Source: Pseudomonas tohonis | GTDB taxonomy: Bacteria; Pseudomonadota; Gammaproteobacteria; Pseudomonadales; Pseudomonadaceae | Assembly: GCF_012767755.2 (NCBI RefSeq) | Contig: NZ_AP023189.1 | Span: forward strand, 4,218,001-4,282,000 | DNA: 64,000 nt | Direction of reading: 5' to 3' | Part shown: one piece after another, positions 49,688 through 57,091 of the stretch | Numbering within the stretch: the stretch's first letter is position 1 | How the letters are laid out: every line of letters starts with the position of its first letter | Program-made: the position numbers and the translations under genes | The notes under the pieces: model-generated | Told to the model about the DNA's origin: nothing | Databases searched by the model: none | What the model saw: only the letters and a program-made list of their open reading frames with translations

Positions 49688-52600
49688 TCAGGCCTCTACG
49701 AGGGAAAGAGCCTCCTCGACGTCCACCGCGACCAGGCGCGAGCATCCCGGCTCGTGCATGGTCACGCCCATCAGCTGATCGGCCATTTCCATGGCGATCT
49801 TGTTGTGGGTGATATAGATGAACTGGACCTTCTCCGACATCTCCTTCACCAGCCTCGCGTAACGTCCGACGTTGGCATCGTCGAGTGGCGCGTCCACTTC
49901 GTCGAGCATGCAGAACGGCGCGGGGTTGAGCTGGAAGATGGCGAATACCAGGGCCAGCGCGGTGAGCGCCTTCTCGCCACCGGAAAGCAGGTGGATGGTG
50001 CTGTTCTTCTTGCCCGGGGGCCGCGCCATGATGGCGACGCCGGTATCCAGCAGGTCTTCCCCGGTCAGCTCCAGGTAGGCGTGGCCGCCCCCGAAGACCT
50101 TGGGGAACAGCGCCTGCAGGCCGGAGTTGATCTGGTCGAAGGTCTCCTTGAAGCGGTTGCGCGTCTCCTTGTCGATCTTGCGGATGACGTTCTCCAGGGT
50201 CTCCAGCGCCTCCACCAGGTCGTCGTTCTGGGCGTCCAGGTAGCGCTTGCGCTCGGACTGCTGCTGGTACTCGTCGATGGCCGCGAGGTTGATCGGCCCG
50301 AGGCGCTGGATGCGCGCCGCGAGGCGTTCGAGTTCTTCTTCCCAGGCCGCTTCGCTGGCCTCCCCCGGGAGCGTCGCGAGCACGCCGTGGAGGTCGTAGC
50401 CGTCCTCGTGGAGCTGGTCCTGCAGCGTCTTGCGACGCACGCTCAGGGCCTGCCACTCCATGCGCTGCTGCTCCAGCTGGCCACGCAGCAGCTGCGACTG
50501 CTGCTCGGCCTGGGTGCGACGCTTCTCGGCATCGCGCAATTCACGGTCGGCGTCCTCCAGGGCCAGGCGCGCGAGCTTGAGCTCTTCCTCCACGCCCATG
50601 CGCCGGTCGAGCAGCTCCTCGAGTTTCATGCGCAGCTCTTCCAGCGGAGCGGTGCCCTCCTCCAGGTTCAGGCTGAGCTGTTCGCGACGCTCCTCGAGGC
50701 GCTCGAACTGCAGGCTCAGGCGCTCCAGCGCCTGGCGCGTGGAGTCGTGCTGGGCGCGCAACGAGCCGACACGCACAGCCAGTTGGTGAGCGTGGTCCTT
50801 GTGCTGACGGGCCTCCTGGCGGATACGGTCGAGGCGCTCGCGCAGGTTGTCGCGCTCGGCGAGCAGCTTCTCGCGCTGCTCGGTGTCGGTTTCCATCGCA
50901 TCCAGTGCGTCCTGCAGGGTCAGGCGCGATTCGCCGAGCTGCTCGTGCTCGATGGCGCGCTGCTCGTCCAGTTCGGCCAGCTCGGCCTCCAGGCGGCGGC
51001 GACGCAGGGTGAGCTGCTCGACCTTGGCCTGCTGGGCGGACAATTGCGCCTTGAGCTCACCGAGACGACGGGATTCGTCCTGCGCACGGCGACGCTGCTG
51101 CTCGCGGCTTTCCTCCTGCTGGCGCTGATGGTCGCGCAGCTGTTGCAGGCGCTCCTCCAGGGCCTCCAGGGCAGCCTGCTGCTCGTCGCGCTCGGCGTGC
51201 AGGCGCTCCAGCTCCTGACCCCGGGCCAGCACGCCGCTCTCGGCTTCGCTGGCACGGCGCACCCGCAGGAAATTGCGCCCGACCCAGTAGCCGTCACGGC
51301 TGATGAGGCTCTCGTCGGCAGCCAGCGTCGCGCGGGCGGCCAGGGCCTGGTCGAGGCTGTCCACGGGTCGCACCCGCGCCAGCCAGGGCGTCAGGTCGAC
51401 GGCGGATTCGACCTTGTCCAGCAGGCTTCCGGATACTCGGGCACCGCCGTTGCCGGCGCTCGCCAGGCGCAGGTCGCCCTGGGTGAAGCCGCTCAGGTCG
51501 AGGGTATTGAAATCGTCCAGCAGCACGGCTTGCAGGTCGGCGCCGAGCACGGTCTCCACCGCCAGCTCCCAGCCCGCCTCCACGCGCAAGCCCTCGGCCA
51601 GGCGCGGGCGCTGGTCGAGCCGCTGGCCGCGCAACCATTCGGCGGTGCCGGTGCCGGGGTCGAGCGCGGCCTGCTGCAGGGCCTCGAGTGAGGCGATACG
51701 GCCGTTCAAGCGCTGCAACTCGCCCTGGGCGCGCTGCTGGGCCTGGGTCGCCTGCTGCAACTCCTCACGCAGTTGCTCCAGGCGCTCGACCTGGGCCTCT
51801 TCGGCGGCCTGCAGCTCTTCCAGTTGCAGCTCGCCGGCGGCGAGCTGTTCGCTCAGTTCGAGAATGGCGGCGTCTTCCGGATCGGCCGCGAGCTGGGCGC
51901 GCTCGTCGTTGAGGCGACGCTCGCGCTCCAATAGGCGCTCTAGGCTCTGCTCCAGCTGCTGGATGCGTGCCTGCTGCACTTCAGCCTGGCGGCGCGGCTC
52001 GGCGCTGCGCTGGTTGAAACCGTCCCATTGCTCCTGCCAGGCGTGCATGCCGGTCTCGGCTTCCTCCAGCTGGGCGGCGGCCTCTTCGGCGGCGGCAGCG
52101 CTGACTTCCTGCTCGGGCGCGAGCATTTCCAGCTCCTCGCCGAGGGTCGCCAGCAGGGTGCGATCGTGGCCGAGGTGGGATTCGGTTTCCTGGCGGGCAC
52201 GTTCGGCGTCACGCAGGTCGTCCTGCAACTGGCGCAGGCGCTGCTGGCCGTGCTGGATGCTCTGCTCGACCCGGGCGATATCGCCCCCCACCGAGTAGAA
52301 GCGACCCTGGACCAGGTTGAAGCGCTCGGACAGCTCGTGGTGGCCGTCGCGCAGGCGCTCGATACTGGCGTCGGCGCTGCGCTGCTCGGCCACCAGCGCT
52401 TCGAAGCTGACTTCCTGGCTGCCGATCACCGCCTCGCGCTGGCCCACCTGCTCGTTCAGCGCCTGCCACTTGAGGGCGGCGAGCTGGGCGCGCAGCTGGC
52501 GCTCCTCGGCCTTGTACTCCTGGTACTTCTCGGCGGCCTGGGCCTGGCGGTGCAGGCGCTCGAGCTGGCGCTCCAGCTCTTCGCGCAGGTCGGTGAGGCG

Positions 52601-53176
52601 CGCGAGGTTCTCGTGGGTACGACGGATGCGGCTCTCGGTCTCGCGGCGGCGCTCCTTGTACTTGGAGATGCCGGCGGCTTCCTCGATGAAGTTGCGCAGG
52701 TCCTCGGGCTTGGCCTCGATCAGCTTGGAGATCATCCCCTGCTCGATGATCGAGTAGCTGCGCGGGCCGAGGCCGGTGCCGAGGAAGATGTCGGTGATGT
52801 CGCGGCGCCGGCACTTGGTGCCGTTGAGGAAGTAGGTGTTCTGCCCGTCGCGGCTGACCCGGCGGCGGATGGAGATCTCGGCGAAGGCCGCGTATTCGCC
52901 CACCAGGGTGTTGTCGGAGTTGTCGAAGATCAGCTCGATGCTGGCCTGGGCCACCGGCTTGCGGGTGTTGGAGCCGTTGAAGATGACGTCGGTCATCGAC
53001 TCGCCGCGCAGGTTCTTAGCCGAGCTTTCGCCCATCACCCAGCGCACGGCGTCGATGATGTTGGATTTGCCACAGCCGTTGGGGCCGACGACCGCGGCCA
53101 TGTTGCTGGGGAAGCTGACCGTGGTCGGGTCGACGAAGGATTTGAACCCCGCCAGTTTGATGCACTTGAGCCGCAT
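49688..53176 (-). CDS. smc: Chromosome segregation protein SMC
   Basis: A 1162-residue SMC ATPase. Walker A is at residues 31-38 (GPNGCGKS), a long coiled coil follows, the hinge is at ~510-650, a second coil comes next, and the signature is 'LSGGEKALTALAL' (~1065) with Walker B 'FCMLDEVDAPLDDANV' (~1090). It folds and separates daughter chromosomes. A ~210-bp gap with a weak hairpin (AACCTCT/AGAGGCT) separates it from zipA downstream. Confidence 0.97.
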   Translation of the reverse strand: MRLKCIKLAGFKSFVDPTTVSFPSNMAAVVGPNGCGKSNIIDAVRWVMGESSAKNLRGESMTDVIFNGSNTRKPVAQASIELIFDNSDNTLVGEYAAFAEISIRRRVSRDGQNTYFLNGTKCRRRDITDIFLGTGLGPRSYSIIEQGMISKLIEAKPEDLRNFIEEAAGISKYKERRRETESRIRRTHENLARLTDLREELERQLERLHRQAQAAEKYQEYKAEERQLRAQLAALKWQALNEQVGQREAVIGSQEVSFEALVAEQRSADASIERLRDGHHELSERFNLVQGRFYSVGGDIARVEQSIQHGQQRLRQLQDDLRDAERARQETESHLGHDRTLLATLGEELEMLAPEQEVSAAAAEEAAAQLEEAETGMHAWQEQWDGFNQRSAEPRRQAEVQQARIQQLEQSLERLLERERRLNDERAQLAADPEDAAILELSEQLAAGELQLEELQAAEEAQVERLEQLREELQQATQAQQRAQGELQRLNGRIASLEALQQAALDPGTGTAEWLRGQRLDQRPRLAEGLRVEAGWELAVETVLGADLQAVLLDDFNTLDLSGFTQGDLRLASAGNGGARVSGSLLDKVESAVDLTPWLARVRPVDSLDQALAARATLAADESLISRDGYWVGRNFLRVRRASEAESGVLARGQELERLHAERDEQQAALEALEERLQQLRDHQRQQEESREQQRRRAQDESRRLGELKAQLSAQQAKVEQLTLRRRRLEAELAELDEQRAIEHEQLGESRLTLQDALDAMETDTEQREKLLAERDNLRERLDRIRQEARQHKDHAHQLAVRVGSLRAQHDSTRQALERLSLQFERLEERREQLSLNLEEGTAPLEELRMKLEELLDRRMGVEEELKLARLALEDADRELRDAEKRRTQAEQQSQLLRGQLEQQRMEWQALSVRRKTLQDQLHEDGYDLHGVLATLPGEASEAAWEEELERLAARIQRLGPINLAAIDEYQQQSERKRYLDAQNDDLVEALETLENVIRKIDKETRNRFKETFDQINSGLQALFPKVFGGGHAYLELTGEDLLDTGVAIMARPPGKKNSTIHLLSGGEKALTALALVFAIFQLNPAPFCMLDEVDAPLDDANVGRYARLVKEMSEKVQFIYITHNKIAMEMADQLMGVTMHEPGCSRLVAVDVEEALSLVEA

Positions 53177-53202
53177 CCCTGCCTCCCTCGGTCAGTGAAC
53201 CG

Positions 53203-53862
53203 TCAGCGCCCGGCCAGCGCGGCGAGCACCAGCTGGCAGTTGTGCTGGCCGTAGGCGAGCAGTACGTCGCGGATACGCGCCGGCTCGCGGGCGATCACCG
53301 CCTGCAGCAGGTCGGCGAAGGCAAGCATGAACTGGGCCATCTCGCCTTTGCGCTGCTCCAGCGCCAGGTGATAGGTGCGGCTGATGGCCGGCAGCAGGTT
53401 CTCCACCGTCTCTTCCAGGTAGGGGTTGTCGGCGAAGGGGTAGGCGGCACGCATGATGTCGAAGCTGGCGTCGACGAAGTTGCCGATGTCGTGCTCCTTC
53501 AGGCACTCCTCCAGGCGCAGCTGGATGGCGCGGAACGGCGCGAGGTCGTCATCGGTCCGCCAGCGCTGGGCCACGGCATTGGCCAGCAGGATGTACATCT
53601 CCATCATCAACGCATAGAGGCTCTGCACGTGATGAGGGGTGAGCTCGGACACCTGCGCCCCGCGGCGTGGGAGGATATTGATCAGGTGGCGACGCTCGAG
53701 GATCAGCAATGCCTCGCGCACCGAGCCGCGGCTGACGTTGAGGGACTGGGTGACCTTCTGTTCCTGAATCCGTTCGCGGGCCTTCATCTCGCCGCGGATG
53801 ATGCGCTCGGCGAGGTGGTGGGCGATCTGTTCGGCGAGGCTGTCCGGTGCCTTGAACGTCAT
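53203..53862 (-). CDS. GntR/FadR-family regulator next to alkB2
   Basis: A 219-residue regulator. The winged helix 'SLAEQIAHHLAERIIRGEMKARERIQEQKVTQSLNVSRGSVREALLILERRHLINILPRRGAQVSEL' is followed by an FCD-like ligand domain. The start at 53862 has AAGGAAAACC ahead; a longer frame upstream is not regulator-like. Divergent from alkB2, with two dyads in the shared gap, one of which fits the FadR-type TnGTnnnACnA rule. It is the likely regulator of alkB2 and of itself, perhaps sensing an alkane oxidation product. Confidence 0.87.
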   Translation of the reverse strand: MTFKAPDSLAEQIAHHLAERIIRGEMKARERIQEQKVTQSLNVSRGSVREALLILERRHLINILPRRGAQVSELTPHHVQSLYALMMEMYILLANAVAQRWRTDDDLAPFRAIQLRLEECLKEHDIGNFVDASFDIMRAAYPFADNPYLEETVENLLPAISRTYHLALEQRKGEMAQFMLAFADLLQAVIAREPARIRDVLLAYGQHNCQLVLAALAGR

Positions 53863-53997
53863 GGTTTTCCTTCGGTCATGGAGGCTGGGGATGTCCGTAA
53901 GGCGCCCTCGGCGATAGCTCCGGCGTTGGCGAAAGCCCGGGAACGCAGCAGCTACAAGGGTTTGCGGCCCGCAGCGGAACGCTGCAGGGGGCGAAGT

Positions 53998-54014
53998 GTA
54001 ACACAGGGTGTTAC
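53998..54014. promoter_or_regulatory. Dyad GTAACAC-AGG-GTGTTAC
   Basis: A perfect 7-bp inverted repeat with a 3-bp centre, 136 bp upstream of the GntR start and 123 bp upstream of alkB2. A second palindrome GCAGCG-GAA-CGCTGC lies at 53971-53985. Candidate regulator site. Confidence 0.45.
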
Positions 54015-54084
54015 CCCGCAAAGGTGACATCAAGCGGGCATTCAGACCTAAAGGTCGGTCGCCGGGCGGGGCTGGGAGGCGCAC

Positions 54085-54099
54085 GATTGTCTGACAATC
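54085..54099. promoter_or_regulatory. FadR-type operator GATTGTCTGACAATC upstream of alkB2
   Basis: Six-bp arms GATTGT / ACAATC around CTG. The core TTGTCTGACAA fits TnGTnnnACnA, the rule for GntR/FadR regulators. It lies 37 bp before the alkB2 start, where bound repressor would block transcription or where an activator would sit. Confidence 0.55.
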
Positions 54100-54136
54100 T
54101 TACAAGAACCCATCCACCTCGACGCGGAGACCACCC

Positions 54137-55273
54137 ATGTTCGAACGCCTGCCTTCCAACTGGATGCTCGCCCTGAAAAAGGTCGGCTACTGGATCTGGC
54201 TGATCCCGGTTGCCGGGATTCCCATGAGCTTCTATTGGTCGCTGGACAGCAGCCATCCCAATGCGTGGCCCTGGCTGGTGATCACCGTGGTCTTCGGGGT
54301 GATACCGATCCTCGATGCCATCGTCGGCCGCGATCCGGCCAACCCCGACGAGGCCGAGCAGGTGCCGGAGATGGAGCGTCAGGACTACTACCAGGTGCTC
54401 AGCCTGGCCACCGTGCCCTTGCTGCTGGGCATGCTGGTCTGGAGCGGCTGGGTCTTCATCCACCACGAGGACTGGAACTGGGTCGGCCGCCTCGGCTGGC
54501 TGCTCTCGGTGGGCACCGTGATGGGCGCCATCGGCATCACCGTCTCCCACGAACTGATCCACAAGGACCCGAAGATCGAGCAGAACGCCGGCGGCCTGCT
54601 GCTGGCGGCGGTGTGCTACGCGGGGTTCAAGGTCGAGCATGTGCGTGGCCACCACGTTCACGTGTCGACGCCCGAGGACGCCTCCTCCTCCCGCTATGGC
54701 CAGAGCCTCTACGCCTTCCTGCCCCACGCCTACAAGCACAACTTCCTCAATGCCTGGCAGCTGGAGGCCGAGCGCCTCAAGCGCAAGGGCCTGCCTGCAC
54801 TGCATTGGCGCAACGAGCTGATCTGGTGGTACGCCATCAGTGCAGCCTTCACCGCAGGGTTCGGCCTGGCGTTCGGCTGGCTCGGCGTGCTGTTCTTCCT
54901 CGGCCAGTCGGCCATGGCCTTCACCCTGCTGGAGATCGTCAACTACGTGGAGCACTACGGCCTGCACCGGCGCAAGCTGGAGAACGGCCGCTATGAGCGG
55001 ACCAGCCCGGAGCACTCCTGGAACAGCAACTTCCTGCTCACCAACCTGTTCCTCTTCCACCTGCAGCGCCACTCGGACCACCACGCCTACGCCAAGCGCC
55101 GCTACCAGGTGCTGCGCCACTTCGAGGACAGCCCGCAGCTGCCCAACGGCTACGCGGGGATGATCGTCCTGGCGCTGATCCCGCCGCTCTGGCGCGCGGT
55201 GATGGACCCCCGCGTCCGTGCCTACTATGCAGGCGAGGAACACCAGCTGACGGAGTCGCAACAGGCCGCCTGA
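54137..55273 (+). CDS. alkB2: Alkane 1-monooxygenase AlkB2
   Basis: A 378-residue integral membrane di-iron hydroxylase that oxidises medium- and long-chain alkanes to 1-alkanols. The histidine motifs are 'HELIHK' (~138-143), 'HVRGHHVHVSTPEDASSSRYG' (~168-190) and 'LQRHSDHHAYAKRRYQ' (~308-323), plus 'NYVEHYGLHRRK'. Several TM segments lie in the N-terminal half and around 225-260. It needs rubredoxin electron donors, none of which is in this window. GGAG precedes the start. A strong terminator follows. Confidence 0.95.
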   Translation: MFERLPSNWMLALKKVGYWIWLIPVAGIPMSFYWSLDSSHPNAWPWLVITVVFGVIPILDAIVGRDPANPDEAEQVPEMERQDYYQVLSLATVPLLLGMLVWSGWVFIHHEDWNWVGRLGWLLSVGTVMGAIGITVSHELIHKDPKIEQNAGGLLLAAVCYAGFKVEHVRGHHVHVSTPEDASSSRYGQSLYAFLPHAYKHNFLNAWQLEAERLKRKGLPALHWRNELIWWYAISAAFTAGFGLAFGWLGVLFFLGQSAMAFTLLEIVNYVEHYGLHRRKLENGRYERTSPEHSWNSNFLLTNLFLFHLQRHSDHHAYAKRRYQVLRHFEDSPQLPNGYAGMIVLALIPPLWRAVMDPRVRAYYAGEEHQLTESQQAA

Positions 55274-55297
55274 CCCCTTCCCCGCCCGACCTTTTGA

Positions 55298-55330
55298 CCG
55301 ACGCCCCCGCATGGGGGCGTCGGCGTTTCT
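55298..55330 (+). terminator. Rho-independent terminator after alkB2
   Basis: CCGACGCCCCC and GGGGGCGTCGG form a perfect 11-bp stem with loop GCAT, then CGTTTCT. Confidence 0.85.
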
Positions 55331-55418
55331 ACACTTGCAGATGACTGGCACGGATTAAGCAACTTTGCCGTGCCAGAGCGGGCGCGCCGGCTTCATGGCC
55401 CATTGGCGTGAAGATTTT

Positions 55419-55470
55419 CTGACTTTTGGGTCAAATATTTATTGACCAGAAAGTCAGGGGATTCTAAATT
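55419..55470 (+). promoter_or_regulatory. xdh promoter with a 39-bp dyad operator
   Basis: CTGACTTTTGGGTCAA (55419-55434) and TTGACCAGAAAGTCAG (55442-55457) are inverted copies matching at 14 of 16 positions around a 7-bp AT spacer. TTGACC (55442-55447) also reads as a -35, with a 17-bp spacer and TAAATT (55465-55470) as -10. A protein bound to the dyad would cover the -35, so repression relieved by a purine is the likely mode. The binder is unknown. Confidence 0.65.
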
Positions 55471-55520
55471 CGCCGCCATACGAGCCCTCGTAAAAACAAT
55501 AAAGTGCCTGGAGGTCGTCC

Positions 55521-56960
55521 TTGATCCAGTTTTTAGTCAATCGGGAGCTGCGCACCGAGCGCGATCTCGATCCCAACGTCACCGTGCTCAACTACTTGCG
55601 TGAACACTTGGCCAAACCCGGAACCAAAGAGGGCTGTGCCTCGGGCGACTGCGGCGCCTGCACGGTCGTCGTCGGCGAGCTGCAGGGGGATCGCATCCGC
55701 TATCGCACCCTCAACTCCTGCCTGACATTCGTTTCGTCCCTGCACGGCAAGCAGCTGATCACCGTGGAAGACCTCAAGCACAAGGGCCAGTTGCATTCCG
55801 TGCAACAGGCCATGGTCGACTGCCATGGCTCCCAGTGCGGCTTCTGCACCCCCGGCTTCGTCATGTCGCTGTTCGCCCTGCAGAAGAACAGCGATGGCTA
55901 CGACAAGGCCCAGACCCTGGAAGCCCTGGCCGGCAACCTGTGCCGTTGCACCGGCTACCGCCCCATCATCGACGCCGCCGAGCAGGCCTGCTGCCAGAAG
56001 CAGCCTGACCAGTTCGACGCCTTCGAGGCCCAGACCGTCGCCCAGCTCCAGGCCATCGCCCCGCGCGAGACCGCCGAGCTCAACAGCGGTGACAAGCGCT
56101 GCCTGGTGCCGCTGACCGTCGCCGACCTGGCCGACTTCTACACCGCCAACCCGCAGGCCCGCCTGCTGGCCGGCGGCACCGACCTGGCCCTGGAGGTCAC
56201 CCAGTTCCACCGCGAGCTGCCGGTGATGATCTACGTCGGCCACATCGACGCCATGAAGCGCGTGGAGATCGGTCCCGACCTCATCGAGATCGGCGCCGCC
56301 ACCGCGCTCTCCGACTGCTACGACGCCCTGGCCCGCGAATACCCGGACTTCGGCGAACTGCTGCACCGCTTCGCCTCGTTGCAGATCCGCAACCAGGGCA
56401 CCCTGGGCGGCAACATCGGCAACGCCTCGCCCATCGGCGACGCCCCGCCGCTGCTGATCGCCCTCGGCGCGAAGATCGTCCTGCGCAAGGGCAACCAGAC
56501 CCGCACCCTGCCCCTGGACGAGTACTTCCTCGACTACAAGGTCACCGTGCGCCAGGAAGCCGAGTTCATCGAGAAGATCCTCGTGCCGCGCGCCCGCGCC
56601 AACCAGGCGTTCCGCGCCTACAAGGTGTCCAAGCGCCTGGACGACGACATCTCCGCCGTGTGCGCCGCCTTCAACCTGGTGATCGAAGACGGCGTGGTGC
56701 GTGAAGCCCGCATCGCCTTCGGCGGCATGGCCGGCATTCCCAAGCGCGCCGCCGCCTGCGAAGCCGCCCTGCTGGGCGCCGCCTGGTACCCCGGCGTGAT
56801 CGAACGCGCCTGCGAGGCCCTGGCCCAGGACTTCACCCCTCTGACCGACTTCCGCGCCAGCAAGGAATACCGCCTGCTGACCGCACAGAACCTGTTGCGC
56901 AAATTCTTCCTCGAACTGCAGGCCCCCGAAGTCGAAACCCGGGTGACCGCCTATGTGTGA
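55521..56960 (+). CDS. xdhA: Xanthine dehydrogenase small subunit XdhA
   Basis: A 479-residue subunit carrying two 2Fe-2S clusters and FAD. Cluster ligands lie in 'KEGCASGDCGACTVV' (~36-50), 'GSQCGFCTPG' (~103-113) and 'NLCRCTGYRP' (~138-148). The FAD domain begins ~200 ('LLAGGTDLALEVTQFHRELPV') and includes 'RNQGTLGGNIGNASPIGDAPP'. It moves electrons from the molybdenum centre of XdhB to NAD. The start is TTG at 55521 after GGAGGT; no ATG in frame is as well placed. First gene of the purine operon. Confidence 0.95.
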   Translation: MIQFLVNRELRTERDLDPNVTVLNYLREHLAKPGTKEGCASGDCGACTVVVGELQGDRIRYRTLNSCLTFVSSLHGKQLITVEDLKHKGQLHSVQQAMVDCHGSQCGFCTPGFVMSLFALQKNSDGYDKAQTLEALAGNLCRCTGYRPIIDAAEQACCQKQPDQFDAFEAQTVAQLQAIAPRETAELNSGDKRCLVPLTVADLADFYTANPQARLLAGGTDLALEVTQFHRELPVMIYVGHIDAMKRVEIGPDLIEIGAATALSDCYDALAREYPDFGELLHRFASLQIRNQGTLGGNIGNASPIGDAPPLLIALGAKIVLRKGNQTRTLPLDEYFLDYKVTVRQEAEFIEKILVPRARANQAFRAYKVSKRLDDDISAVCAAFNLVIEDGVVREARIAFGGMAGIPKRAAACEAALLGAAWYPGVIERACEALAQDFTPLTDFRASKEYRLLTAQNLLRKFFLELQAPEVETRVTAYV

Positions 56961-57091
56961 TCTCAAGCATGTCGCGCACCAAGCGCCGCGCCCGGCAGTT
57001 GCTGGCCAGGAAGCGCAGCACCGCAGGCTTAATCTGCACGTCGCGCCCGTCACCCTTCACGCGGGCGCAGCAGTCGTTGGAGGCACAGAGC

